The notes: generated from the letters alone by a model not told the origin. Positions 1-6,118 are shown, numbered from the stretch's first letter. The stretch: DNA of 6,724 nucleotides from an uncultured Oscillospiraceae bacterium (GCA_947631215.1 CANRKN010000115.1:1-6724); one strand, 5' to 3'. Translations and numbers: made by a program.

Positions 1-1
1 C

Positions 2-2155
2 TGGGCCTGGCGGGTGCTGTTCGCCGCGGCCGCCTACGGCCTCATGGCCTACACGGTGGCCTACAGCTTCAACTACCTGTGGCTGGATGGGGTCATCCTG
101 CTGCCCCTCATCGCTCTGGGCATCCACGCCATCGCGGAGGGCCGGGGCCGGTGGCTTTATGTATTCTCTCTCGCGGCGGCCCTGGCCGTGAACTTCTATA
201 TCGGCTATATCCTGTGCATCTTCGCGGTGCTCTTTTTCCTGGCCCAGCTCATCATTGGCCCCACTGAAAAGCCTTGGCGGCGCATCGGCGGCTTCGCCCT
301 TTCCAGTCTCCTGGCGGGGGCTCTGGCGGCGGCGGTGCTGGTGCCCGCGTTTCTGTCCCTTGCCGGCGGCAAGGCCTCCTTCTCCCCCTCGGACCTGTCT
401 CTGGCAGCTAATTTCTCTTTCCCGGAGATGTTCTCCAAGCTCTATCTGGGGGCCTTTAACTACGAAGAATTGATGGAGCAGGGCCTGCCCCATATCTACT
501 GCGGGGAGGTCACTCTCCTGTTCGCTGCGCTGTGGTTCGCCAATACCGCCGTGCCCCGGCGGAAGAAGTGGGCCACCGGCGGCCTCATGGTCGTGCTCAT
601 CCTCTCCTTCTGGCTCACGGGGCCGGACCTTGTATGGCACGGATTCAACGTGCCCGAATGGTATAACCACCGCTACAGCTTCCTCCTGAGCTTCCTTCTC
701 ATCGTCGCGGCGGACGAGCAGCTTTCCCATCTCAAGGACGGTACCCGGCCCCGGCACTGGCTGCTGCCGCCCGTTGTCATGGGCCTCATCGCTCTGTTGG
801 CCTTCGCCGGGCATAGCTACGACTTCATCGACGGGCGGGCCGGGGTGGGCGCGGCGCTTTTGACCGCCGCGCTGTGCGTCAGCCTGTGGCGGGCCAAAAG
901 CCCCCGGGCCCAAACGGCGGTCATGGCCCTGGTGTTTCTCGTCCATCTTGTCCTCATCGCCGGCAACGCCGCCGTGACTTTCTCCCGGCTCACCGCCGCC
1001 TCCGCGGACCCGGACCAGTTCGCCGGGTATGTGGCCGCAAAATCTGCGGCCATGGACGCGGCGCCGGAGGACGGCTCCTTCGTCCGGGTGGAAAGCGGAG
1101 ACGCCTTCGGCCAGGACCGGTGCGAGCCCCTGCTCTTCGGCTACGATGGGCTGTCCCACTACAGCTCCGTCCTGTCCCAGAAGAATTTGGACCTGCTCCA
1201 ACGGCTTGGCGTGACCCGGTTCAAGGACCTGTTCGCCCTGTATAACGGCGGGGTCACCGCCGGGGCGGACAGCCTGCTGGGCGTCAAGTACCTGGTGAGC
1301 CAGGGGACGGCAAAGCCCTATACGCCCATTGCCTCCGCCGGGGCCTATACCGTGTACGAAAACCCCGCCGCCCTGCCCGTGGCCTTCCCGGCGGACGAGG
1401 CCATTACGGAGCCCATTGACGCGGCGGACTGCTTCAGCTATATCCAAGCCCTCTACGACGCCGCCGCGCCGGAGGTGGTCCGGGACATCTATACCCCCGC
1501 AGATATCACCGACGTGGCCCTGGACGGCCTCACCGACGCCGGGGACGGGGACTACGCCCGCGCCGGCAGCCGGGGGAGCCTCACCTATACCCTCACGGTC
1601 CGGGCGGACGGGCCCCTCTACGGCCACATCCTTATGGAGGACTACCCCGGGCTCATGGTGTTCGTCAACGACGCGTTCCTGGCCTACTACGGCACGGCCC
1701 AGACCAACGGGAGCCTGTATCTGGGCGACTTCGCCGCGGGGGACGCCGTCACGGTCCGGCTGGACGTGACCGCAGACCTGCATACCGCCGGGGCCGCCTT
1801 CGCCACCGAGGACATGGACGCCCTATTGGCCTATCACGACGCCCTGGCGGGCGGGGACCTTCAAAAGCTCTCCGGCCACCGCTTCGCCGGTACCTTCACC
1901 GCCGGGGACGGTCAGGCGCTGCTCCTCACCATCCCCTATGACAGGGGCTGGCGGGTGACCCTGGACGGGGAAAAAATGGAACCCATGGAGGTCCAGGACT
2001 GCCTCATGGCCATCCCCCTCCCGGCGGGGGAGCACACCCTGGACATGCGCTACACGCCTCCCGGCCTCCTCCCCGGCGCGGCGGTATCCGCATTGGCCGT
2101 GGTGGTTTGTATAGGCTTGGGCGTTTGGGAGAGACGGAGGAAGAACGCCATATAG
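2..2155 (+). CDS. yfhO: YfhO-family polytopic membrane protein, 5'-truncated by window edge
   Basis: The reading frame is open from base 2 to the TAG at 2153-2155, giving 717 visible residues. The GTG at position 14 is an internal Val, because the frame continues upstream as WAWR and the sequence is already inside a conserved membrane region. YfhO-family proteins are usually over 800 residues, so roughly the first 100-200 are missing. About ten hydrophobic segments lie in visible residues 6-325, including the family-like SFNYLWLDGVILLPLI block at residues 22-37 and EWYNHRYSF before a further helix. A long extracytoplasmic part follows (about 330-685), ending in a beta-rich stretch with YDRGWRV near residue 646. 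A last helix (about 689-709) precedes a basic tail, ERRRKNAI. By family knowledge these are GT-C-like membrane proteins; Bacillus and Listeria members take part in glycosylation of lipoteichoic acid. The exact substrate here is unknown. It converges on the LRR gene, 44 bp away. Confidence 0.88.
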   Translation, partial: WAWRVLFAAAAYGLMAYTVAYSFNYLWLDGVILLPLIALGIHAIAEGRGRWLYVFSLAAALAVNFYIGYILCIFAVLFFLAQLIIGPTEKPWRRIGGFALSSLLAGALAAAVLVPAFLSLAGGKASFSPSDLSLAANFSFPEMFSKLYLGAFNYEELMEQGLPHIYCGEVTLLFAALWFANTAVPRRKKWATGGLMVVLILSFWLTGPDLVWHGFNVPEWYNHRYSFLLSFLLIVAADEQLSHLKDGTRPRHWLLPPVVMGLIALLAFAGHSYDFIDGRAGVGAALLTAALCVSLWRAKSPRAQTAVMALVFLVHLVLIAGNAAVTFSRLTAASADPDQFAGYVAAKSAAMDAAPEDGSFVRVESGDAFGQDRCEPLLFGYDGLSHYSSVLSQKNLDLLQRLGVTRFKDLFALYNGGVTAGADSLLGVKYLVSQGTAKPYTPIASAGAYTVYENPAALPVAFPADEAITEPIDAADCFSYIQALYDAAAPEVVRDIYTPADITDVALDGLTDAGDGDYARAGSRGSLTYTLTVRADGPLYGHILMEDYPGLMVFVNDAFLAYYGTAQTNGSLYLGDFAAGDAVTVRLDVTADLHTAGAAFATEDMDALLAYHDALAGGDLQKLSGHRFAGTFTAGDGQALLLTIPYDRGWRVTLDGEKMEPMEVQDCLMAIPLPAGEHTLDMRYTPPGLLPGAAVSALAVVVCIGLGVWERRRKNAI

Positions 2156-2186
2156 AGCAAAAGACCTGCCGAACGGCAGGTCTTTT
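2151..2186 (+). repeat. Copy 1 of 36-bp terminator-like direct repeat
   Basis: This stretch matches 4744-4779 at 34 of 36 positions in the same orientation. The only difference is the central dinucleotide, AA here and TT in the other copy. The repeat is longer than the hairpin: it includes TATAGAGC on the left, which contains the TAG stop of the yfhO-type gene. The two copies bracket the LRR gene and the putative RNA gene. Confidence 0.9.
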
Positions 2187-2199
2187 GCTTTATGCTTTT
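2156..2199. terminator. Bidirectional intrinsic terminator between convergent genes
   Basis: Arms at 2156-2171 and 2174-2189 are perfectly complementary over 16 bp around a 2-nt centre; in RNA the loop is more likely the 4-nt GAAC. The + strand reads TTTTGCTTTATGCTTTTTT after the stem, serving the yfhO-type gene. The - strand reads TTTTGCTCTATA, serving the LRR gene that ends at 2200. The stem starts one base after the yfhO stop codon. Confidence 0.93.
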
Positions 2200-4395
2200 T
2201 TACCACCCCTTGTGAGCCAGGCCGTCGTCCCACAGGCCGATGTAGGCGTTGTAATTGCCCCAGGCATCGGTCTGCTGGCACATGCCCTGGCTGCCGTACC
2301 AGGGACTGAAAAATCCCCATCCGGCGCTGGTATACGTCCATTGCCAGTCCGTGAGCATCTTGCCGATCTCACCGTTGGCGTTGCCGACCTGCAACATGTA
2401 CCAGGCCTTGCCACCCTTCAGGTCGTCCAGATACTGGAACCCAGTGAGCAGCTTGCCGTTGGCGTCGGCATAGTACCAGTTGTTGGCCCATTTGCTGGCG
2501 CCGTCGGCGAAGCCCACCCAGTAATCACCCACACGCTTATAGTTGTGGAAGTAATAATACTCTCCCGTCTCCGGCACATACCGCCAGCCGGTGCCGCCCG
2601 CGGGGGGCTTGATGTCATCCGGACCGGGCGTCGGAGTGGGGGTGGGAGTAGGAGTAGGTGTGGGCGTTGCCGGGGTGGGCTCAGGCGTAGCCGTGGGCAC
2701 AGGGGTCGCTGTAGGCGTAGGCTCCGGTGTGGCCGAGGGGGTCGGTTCGGGCGTCGCCGCCGGCTCAGGAGTCGCCGTGGGTTCAGGTGTAACCGTGGGT
2801 TCAGGCGTCGCTGTAGGCTCAGGTGTAGGCGTAGCCGGGGGCATAGGCGTAGGCATGACGGCTGGCACGTAAGCAAAAGCAAAATCTCCTATCTGGGGCA
2901 TGGCGCTGGCCCTGAGCACGATCTCATTAAGATCATAGCAGCCATAAAACGCGTAGTCCCCGATGGTCTGCACACTGCTGCCGATGACCAGCTTGGTGAT
3001 GTGGGCGTACACATCGTCTATCTTGGAGCTGTTTGTATAGAACAGATTCATAGGGATACTCGTTACGCTGTCGCCGAAGGTCACCGTCAGGTCGTTGCCG
3101 GCTGAACCGATATTGCCGAACGGGTTATAGAGTCCGGTGCCGACACTCTTTAGATCACCGTTGATGGTGACGCTGGTCAGGCTGATGCAGTCTTCAAATG
3201 CATAGTTCCCGATCTCTTTGATGGTAGTCGGCAGCGTGACAGTCGGCATATTCCAGCAGGCTGCAAAGGCTCCCGTGCCGATGGTCATCAGCTTATCGCT
3301 CCAGGTCACGGAGGCCAGATCGTAGCAGCCATAAAAAGCGCAGATTCCGATAGTCTGCACGTTGCTGCCCATGACCACCTCGGTGATGTGGGCGTACACA
3401 TCATCTACCTTGGAGCTGCTTGTATAGAACAGACAGTCCGGGATACTCGTCACACTGTCGCCGAAAGTCACCTTTATGCCCTTCTCCGCTGTGCCTGTAT
3501 TGCGGAACGGGTTATAAAGTCCGGAGCTTATATTCTTTAAATCGCCGTTGATGGTGATGCTGGTCAGGCCAGTACAGTTTTCAAACGCATAGTCTCCGAT
3601 GTCCTTGATGGATGTCGGCAACGTGACGGTCGATATCTTCCAGCAGTCTTCAAAAGCCCCCGTGCCAATGGTCGCCAGTTTATCGCTCCAAGTCACGGAA
3701 GCCAGATCGTAGCAGCCATAAAAAGCGAAGTCTCCGATGGCCTGTACGCTGCTACCCATAACTACCTCGGTGACGTGGACGTACAGGTCGTCTATCTTGG
3801 AGCTGTCCGTTTCGAACAGATAGGCCGGGATGCTCGTCACATTGTCGCCGAAGATCACCGTCAGGCCCTTTCCCACCATGCCTGTATTGCGGAACGGGTT
3901 ATAGATCCCTGTTCTGACATTCTTCAAATCACCATTGATAGTGATGCTGGTCAGACCGATACAATTTTCAAACGCATAGTCCCCGATCTGATTAATGCTC
4001 TCGGGTATCACCAGGGTCCGGATGGACCGGCAGTTCATGAACGCGCTGGCGCCGATGGACCGCACACGGTAGGTGACGTCCTGATAGGTCATCGTGGACG
4101 GGACGACCACGTCGGTTTCAGAGCCGTTGTATTTCGTTATGACCACATCGCCGGTGGAGTTGAACGTGTAAGTATAATCTCCGCTGGTGACAGCGGTGGC
4201 CGCCATTTCCGGCTCGTCCGCCGCGGCGGCAGGCACGGGTTCCGCCACCGGGGCCACCGGGGCCTCGGGCACCCCTTCCTCCTCCACGGGGGCGATGGGC
4301 GCCTCGGCCTCGAACTCGTCCGCCGCCATCGCGGGGACGACGAGGCCCAGGGCCATCACCAGCGCCAGGAGCATAGTCAAAACGCGCTTTTTCAT
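2200..4395 (-). CDS. Secreted BspA-like leucine-rich-repeat protein with Pro/Thr linker and wall-binding-like C-terminus
   Basis: The start is the ATG at 4395. It begins a clear signal peptide (MKKRVLTMLLALVMALG..., cleavage probably after AMA, about residue 24) and is preceded by GGAAAGG five bases upstream. A longer frame to 4482 only adds a non-signal leader. The 731-residue product has these parts: signal peptide 1-24; acidic Ala/Pro-rich segment 26-68; a first LRR_5-like unit about 72-132; three long repeats at 133-261, 262-390 and 391-about 509 with IGDYAF, YGCYDLASVTW and TSIP motifs; Pro/Thr/Glu linker 514-590; and a Trp/Tyr-rich C-terminal domain 604-731. The last includes NNWYYADANGKLLTGF, which resembles choline/glucan-type wall-binding repeats. 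There is no LPXTG-like signal, hydrophobic tail or basic end, so surface retention probably depends on the aromatic repeats. BspA-like LRR proteins are often adhesins; a role in adhesion here is inference. I see no clear -10 between the upstream terminator-like hairpin and the start codon, so transcription may come from the RNA promoter at 4682-4710. Confidence 0.93.
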   Translation of the reverse strand: MKKRVLTMLLALVMALGLVVPAMAADEFEAEAPIAPVEEEGVPEAPVAPVAEPVPAAAADEPEMAATAVTSGDYTYTFNSTGDVVITKYNGSETDVVVPSTMTYQDVTYRVRSIGASAFMNCRSIRTLVIPESINQIGDYAFENCIGLTSITINGDLKNVRTGIYNPFRNTGMVGKGLTVIFGDNVTSIPAYLFETDSSKIDDLYVHVTEVVMGSSVQAIGDFAFYGCYDLASVTWSDKLATIGTGAFEDCWKISTVTLPTSIKDIGDYAFENCTGLTSITINGDLKNISSGLYNPFRNTGTAEKGIKVTFGDSVTSIPDCLFYTSSSKVDDVYAHITEVVMGSNVQTIGICAFYGCYDLASVTWSDKLMTIGTGAFAACWNMPTVTLPTTIKEIGNYAFEDCISLTSVTINGDLKSVGTGLYNPFGNIGSAGNDLTVTFGDSVTSIPMNLFYTNSSKIDDVYAHITKLVIGSSVQTIGDYAFYGCYDLNEIVLRASAMPQIGDFAFAYVPAVMPTPMPPATPTPEPTATPEPTVTPEPTATPEPAATPEPTPSATPEPTPTATPVPTATPEPTPATPTPTPTPTPTPTPGPDDIKPPAGGTGWRYVPETGEYYYFHNYKRVGDYWVGFADGASKWANNWYYADANGKLLTGFQYLDDLKGGKAWYMLQVGNANGEIGKMLTDWQWTYTSAGWGFFSPWYGSQGMCQQTDAWGNYNAYIGLWDDGLAHKGW
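2626..2856 (-). repeat. Low-complexity Pro/Thr/Glu linker repeat in LRR gene
   Basis: This codes for residues 514-590: TPEPTA-type hexapeptides followed by an uninterrupted (TP)n run near residues 577-590. The DNA is a degenerate 6- and 18-bp repeat, seen on the + strand as GGHGTAGG-like units. It forms an extended spacer between the LRR domain and the C-terminal wall-binding-like domain, and repeat number is likely to vary between strains. The + strand reading (Gly-Val repeats) is a by-product. Confidence 0.88.
2869..3999 (-). repeat. Three 387-bp (129-residue) tandem repeats in LRR domain
   Basis: The units lie at 3613-3999 (A), 3226-3612 (B) and about 2869-3225 (C, diverging at its end). 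The period is exact at DNA level: the shared motif GCCAGATCGTAGCAGCC starts at 3314 and 3701, 387 bp apart, and the third copy is again 387 bp away. By hand alignment, A and B agree at 97 of 129 residues. Each unit holds several LRR_5-type strands plus an insert, NPFRNTG in A and B and NPFGNIG in C. Their origin by duplication is clear. Confidence 0.92.
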
Positions 4396-4480
4396 GTCTG
4401 CCTTTCCTTTCTCAGTTGTTTTCGACAGGAGAGGCCCGGGACCGGGGACGCCGGCCCCATGGCCTTCCCGCCGAGACAAC

Positions 4481-4512
4481 AAAAAGCGGTGCAGGAACTC
4501 GTCCTACACCGC
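4481..4512 (-). terminator. Intrinsic terminator (or attenuator) upstream of LRR gene
   Basis: Read on the - strand, GCGGTGTAGGA pairs with TCCTGCACCGC (11 pairs, one T-G) around loop CGAGT, followed directly by TTTTTGTT. It lies 86 bp upstream of the LRR start codon, so it would end the RNA starting near 4675 or act as an attenuator for the LRR gene. The base of the stem and the T-run also form part of the 3' strand of the long-range closing helix, so the two structures compete. Confidence 0.72.
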
Positions 4513-4549
4513 GGAAAGGGCTACAACACAGCCTGTCCACCCGTTGCTC

Positions 4550-4578
4550 TTGTAAAAAACAGAGCGAACGGGTATAAT
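4550..4578 (+). promoter_or_regulatory. Possible antisense sigma-A promoter
   Basis: TTGTAA (4550-4555) and a perfect TATAAT (4573-4578) are separated by 17 nt. A transcript would start near 4585, run antisense to the putative RNA and its promoter, and reach the hairpin at 4752-4779 after about 195 nt. The -35 sits in the loop of a hairpin in the opposite-strand RNA, so it may be coincidental. No protein gene lies downstream on this strand. Confidence 0.35.
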
Positions 4579-4681
4579 GAGGCGGGCGCAGTCTACTGCT
4601 GTGTGGGAGGTCGGTTCTCCTGCATAGGGCTACGGGGTGCGCCAACACCCCGTGGCCTGCCTTTGGTCGTCTCGTAAGGAT

Positions 4682-4710
4682 ATTATATCGCGTTATCCCC
4701 TCGGGCGCAA
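4682..4710 (-). promoter_or_regulatory. Sigma-A-type promoter for the putative RNA and possibly the LRR gene
   Basis: On the - strand TTGCGC (4705-4710) and a perfect TATAAT (4682-4687) are separated by exactly 17 nt, predicting a start near 4675. It is the only clear promoter I see between the sortase terminator and the LRR start codon. Confidence 0.65.
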
Positions 4711-4740
4711 GGGGGTATTTCTCCACTCCCGTCCGAGGGG
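4697..4740. promoter_or_regulatory. Inverted repeat overlapping the RNA promoter
   Basis: CCCCTCGG (4697-4704) and CCGAGGGG (4733-4740) are perfect 8-bp inverted arms 28 bp apart. The inner arm fills the spacer next to the -35 box of the - strand promoter. It could be a regulator-binding site, or structure in a + strand transcript. Confidence 0.3.
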
Positions 4741-4743
4741 CCC

Positions 4744-4779
4744 TATAGAGCAAAAGACCTGCCGTTCGGCAGGTCTTTT
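4744..4779 (+). repeat. Copy 2 of 36-bp terminator-like direct repeat
   Basis: This matches 2151-2186 at 34 of 36 positions in the same orientation, differing only in the central TT/AA. Here the TATAG at its left end is not a stop codon of any gene I can identify, so the shared flank is not explained by coding constraint. Confidence 0.9.
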
Positions 4780-4783
4780 ATCT
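4752..4783. terminator. Intrinsic terminator after sortase gene, probably bidirectional
   Basis: A 13-bp perfect stem (4752-4764 with 4767-4779) lies just past the sortase stop codon. On the - strand it is followed by the TTTTGCTCTATA tail, as at the LRR gene end. On the + strand it is followed by TTTTATCTTTATT and could stop transcripts leaving the intergenic region. Confidence 0.9.
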
Positions 4784-6064
4784 TTATTCCCCGCTCACCG
4801 GGATCATCAACCCGTGGAGCAGGAACCTCGGGTCGTTATAGCCGCCGGAGTAGTCGCAGGTGGACAGGGTCATGAGTTGGTACTGGGTGGACACCGCCGT
4901 GTTCGTGGCAAAATAGGAGTGGCTGGTGATGTCGTTGAGATAATTCTGGAAGTCCCAGTCGCTCTCAAAGTAATAGGGGTAGTTGGACATCAGCGACTCG
5001 GTGATATGGGCCGCGATCAGCTCCACCCGGTAGTCCCCCTGGGGGGTGTAGAAGTAGATGGTGGGGTGCTGGTAATAGTAGTTGGCGTCCACGTACTTTT
5101 CCAGGGAGGCGAACATGGACCCGTCCTTCATGTTGTGGCCGTAGATAATGTAGTTGTTGTACTGGGAGCCGATGTTGCACACCGTGTCGGCGAACAATGT
5201 GCCGGAGACGTTCTCCTGCTTATCCCAGAAGCTGCGGTGCAGGTAGAAGTCGTTGTCCGTGGTCTGGACCACGGGGTAGTTTATCATGGTGTCCGGGCAG
5301 TAGAGCCAGCCCACCACGTCGGGGTTCACGCTGCGCAGATATTCCCAGTCCACCGAGGAGGCGCTCTGGGTGGTGCCGTCCCCCGAGCCCTGCTGGGCGT
5401 TGGGGTCCGGGGTGGCGTCGGGCTCCGTCATGTTCCCCAGGGCCTGCTCCGCCAGGTCGCTGTAGGCCGAGCGGTCCCGCCGGTAGTCCAGCATGATGTC
5501 CAGAAGCTTTCCGCCGGCGAACAGCACGCCGCACACCAGCACCACTACCAATATGATGAGGGGGATACTCTGCTTCCGTCTGCCGCCTCCTCCCCGCCGG
5601 CGCCAGGGCTCCGGGTCAGCATACCGGCGGCGGCCGTACCCATCGGGGTATACCTCCTGCCGGGGGGCTCTCTGCCGCCGCGCGGGGTGTTCTTCTTCGT
5701 AATACTGCTCCTGCCGGGGGCGGGATTGCTGCCGCCGGGCGGGGCGCTCTTCCTCGTAATACTGCTCCTGCCGCGGACGGGCCTGTTGCCGCCGCGCGGG
5801 GCGCTCTTCCTCGTAGTATTGCTCCTGCCGGGGGCGGGATTGCTGCCGCCGGGCGGGGCGCTCTTCCTCGTAGTACTGCTCCTGCCGGGGGCGGGATTGC
5901 TGCCGCCGCGCGGGGCGCTCTTCCTCGTAATAATATGCTTCCTGCCGGGAGGCCCGCTGACGGCGGACAGGCTCTTCCTCCTGCCAGGCGTCGTCCCAGT
6001 CCGTATCCTGGCGCCGGGAACGGCCGGCGCCGTCCTGGTCCGGGTTCAGATGGCGTCCTGCCAT
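4784..6064 (-). CDS. srtB: Class B sortase with repetitive cytoplasmic N-terminal extension
   Basis: This is a membrane-anchored cysteine transpeptidase that cleaves a sorting motif on exported proteins and joins them to the cell wall. The ATG at 6064 has a strong AAGGAGG site five bases upstream. The 426-residue product has a charged Arg/Gln/Tyr/Glu-rich region 1-164 with tandem 19-residue repeats, one transmembrane helix about 166-184, a Ser/Thr/Gln/Pro-rich stalk about 205-237, and a sortase domain about 238-426. Class B features are NPDVVGWLYCPDTMINYPVVQ (split at residues 247-267), the catalytic His310 in IIYGHNMKDGS, Cys403 in TLSTCDYS, and Arg413 in DPRFLLHG. The basic residues before the helix place the repeats in the cytoplasm. 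Typical SrtB proteins are about 220-260 residues, so the extra length is almost all N-terminal. It is monocistronic, with its own promoter and terminator. No protein complete in this window has a recognisable sorting signal, so its substrate is probably encoded elsewhere. Confidence 0.94.
   Translation of the reverse strand: MAGRHLNPDQDGAGRSRRQDTDWDDAWQEEEPVRRQRASRQEAYYYEEERPARRQQSRPRQEQYYEEERPARRQQSRPRQEQYYEEERPARRQQARPRQEQYYEEERPARRQQSRPRQEQYYEEEHPARRQRAPRQEVYPDGYGRRRYADPEPWRRRGGGGRRKQSIPLIILVVVLVCGVLFAGGKLLDIMLDYRRDRSAYSDLAEQALGNMTEPDATPDPNAQQGSGDGTTQSASSVDWEYLRSVNPDVVGWLYCPDTMINYPVVQTTDNDFYLHRSFWDKQENVSGTLFADTVCNIGSQYNNYIIYGHNMKDGSMFASLEKYVDANYYYQHPTIYFYTPQGDYRVELIAAHITESLMSNYPYYFESDWDFQNYLNDITSHSYFATNTAVSTQYQLMTLSTCDYSGGYNDPRFLLHGLMIPVSGE
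5693..5920 (-). repeat. Four tandem 57-bp repeats in sortase gene
   Basis: These encode residues 49-124 as four consecutive 19-residue units, ERPARRQQSRPRQEQYYEE, identical except for Ser to Ala in the third. Degenerate units flank them at residues 30-48 and 125-141. The DNA copies are nearly identical too, with only a few synonymous changes, which indicates recent slippage or unequal exchange. Each unit alternates basic (RRQQSRPR) and acidic-aromatic (YYEEE) blocks, giving a disordered polyampholyte. Confidence 0.93.
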
Positions 6065-6078
6065 AGCTCCTCCTTATC

Positions 6079-6098
6079 CTCCCCGGCCACAGCGCCGG
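6079..6098 (-). other. Hairpin in sortase 5' UTR, next to the ribosome-binding site
   Basis: On the - strand CCCCGGC and GCCGGGG form a 7-bp GC stem around GCTGTG. It lies in the roughly 48-nt leader and ends a few bases before the AGGATAAGGAGG ribosome-binding region. No T-run follows, so it is not a terminator. It may affect translation or mRNA stability. Confidence 0.5.
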
Positions 6099-6118
6099 GG
6101 ACATTCGCGGTTTTTGTC

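Larger units (their letters stand above)
4472..4675 (-). ncRNA. Putative structured RNA of about 200 nt, unassigned
   Basis: On the - strand a promoter (4682-4710) predicts a start near 4675, and a hairpin plus T-run ends at 4481. The ends pair: 4659-4674 with 4472-4487, 15 of 16 positions, including two G-U pairs. Inside are a 12-position hairpin at 4628-4657 (one C/A mismatch), a small GGAG/CTCC hairpin at 4606-4620, a 7-bp helix joining 4598-4604 to 4526-4532, and a 12-bp hairpin with one bulge at 4539-4573. The last arm is the terminator stem at 4486-4512. G-U pairs in the closing helix and terminator stem would be A/C mismatches on the + strand, which favours the - strand; the 4628-4657 hairpin alone fits the + strand better. 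The loop GGCG near 4640-4643 could pair with CGCC at 4585-4588. Size and branching suggest a large structured RNA such as the raiA-motif class, but I cannot confirm any family. It could instead be a regulatory leader of the LRR gene. Confidence 0.5.

Noticed and set aside
2591..2872. Gly-Val repeat protein on the + strand
   Set aside because: It is the reverse reading of the Pro/Thr/Glu linker codons of the LRR gene.
2107..3105. 332-codon + strand frame overlapping the end of the yfhO-type gene and the LRR gene
   Set aside because: It crosses the bidirectional terminator, is Arg/Gly/Cys-rich as expected from antisense of Pro/Thr/Ala codons, and lacks a ribosome-binding site.
4472..4675. 6S RNA as identity of the structured RNA
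   Set aside because: The size fits, but 6S forms one long rod with a central bubble, whereas this sequence prefers several separate hairpins within a closing helix. I also see no SRP RNA, RNase P or tmRNA signature motifs.
3775..4677. 300-codon + strand frame opposite the LRR signal peptide region
   Set aside because: It reads antisense to the 387-bp repeats and the RNA region and has no protein-like features; the LRR frame is well supported.
4412..4753. 113-codon - strand frame upstream of the LRR gene
   Set aside because: It begins within the sortase terminator, upstream of the RNA promoter, and spans the structured region. It is Arg/Pro-rich with no family features and no convincing ribosome-binding site.
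2151..4779. Insertion sequence or transposon bounded by the 36-bp repeats
   Set aside because: The repeats are direct and are functional terminators. No transposase or recombinase lies between them, and no short target-site duplication was seen next to them.
5693..5920. CRISPR-like array
   Set aside because: The 57-bp units are contiguous without unique spacers, keep the reading frame, and encode a regular 19-residue peptide.
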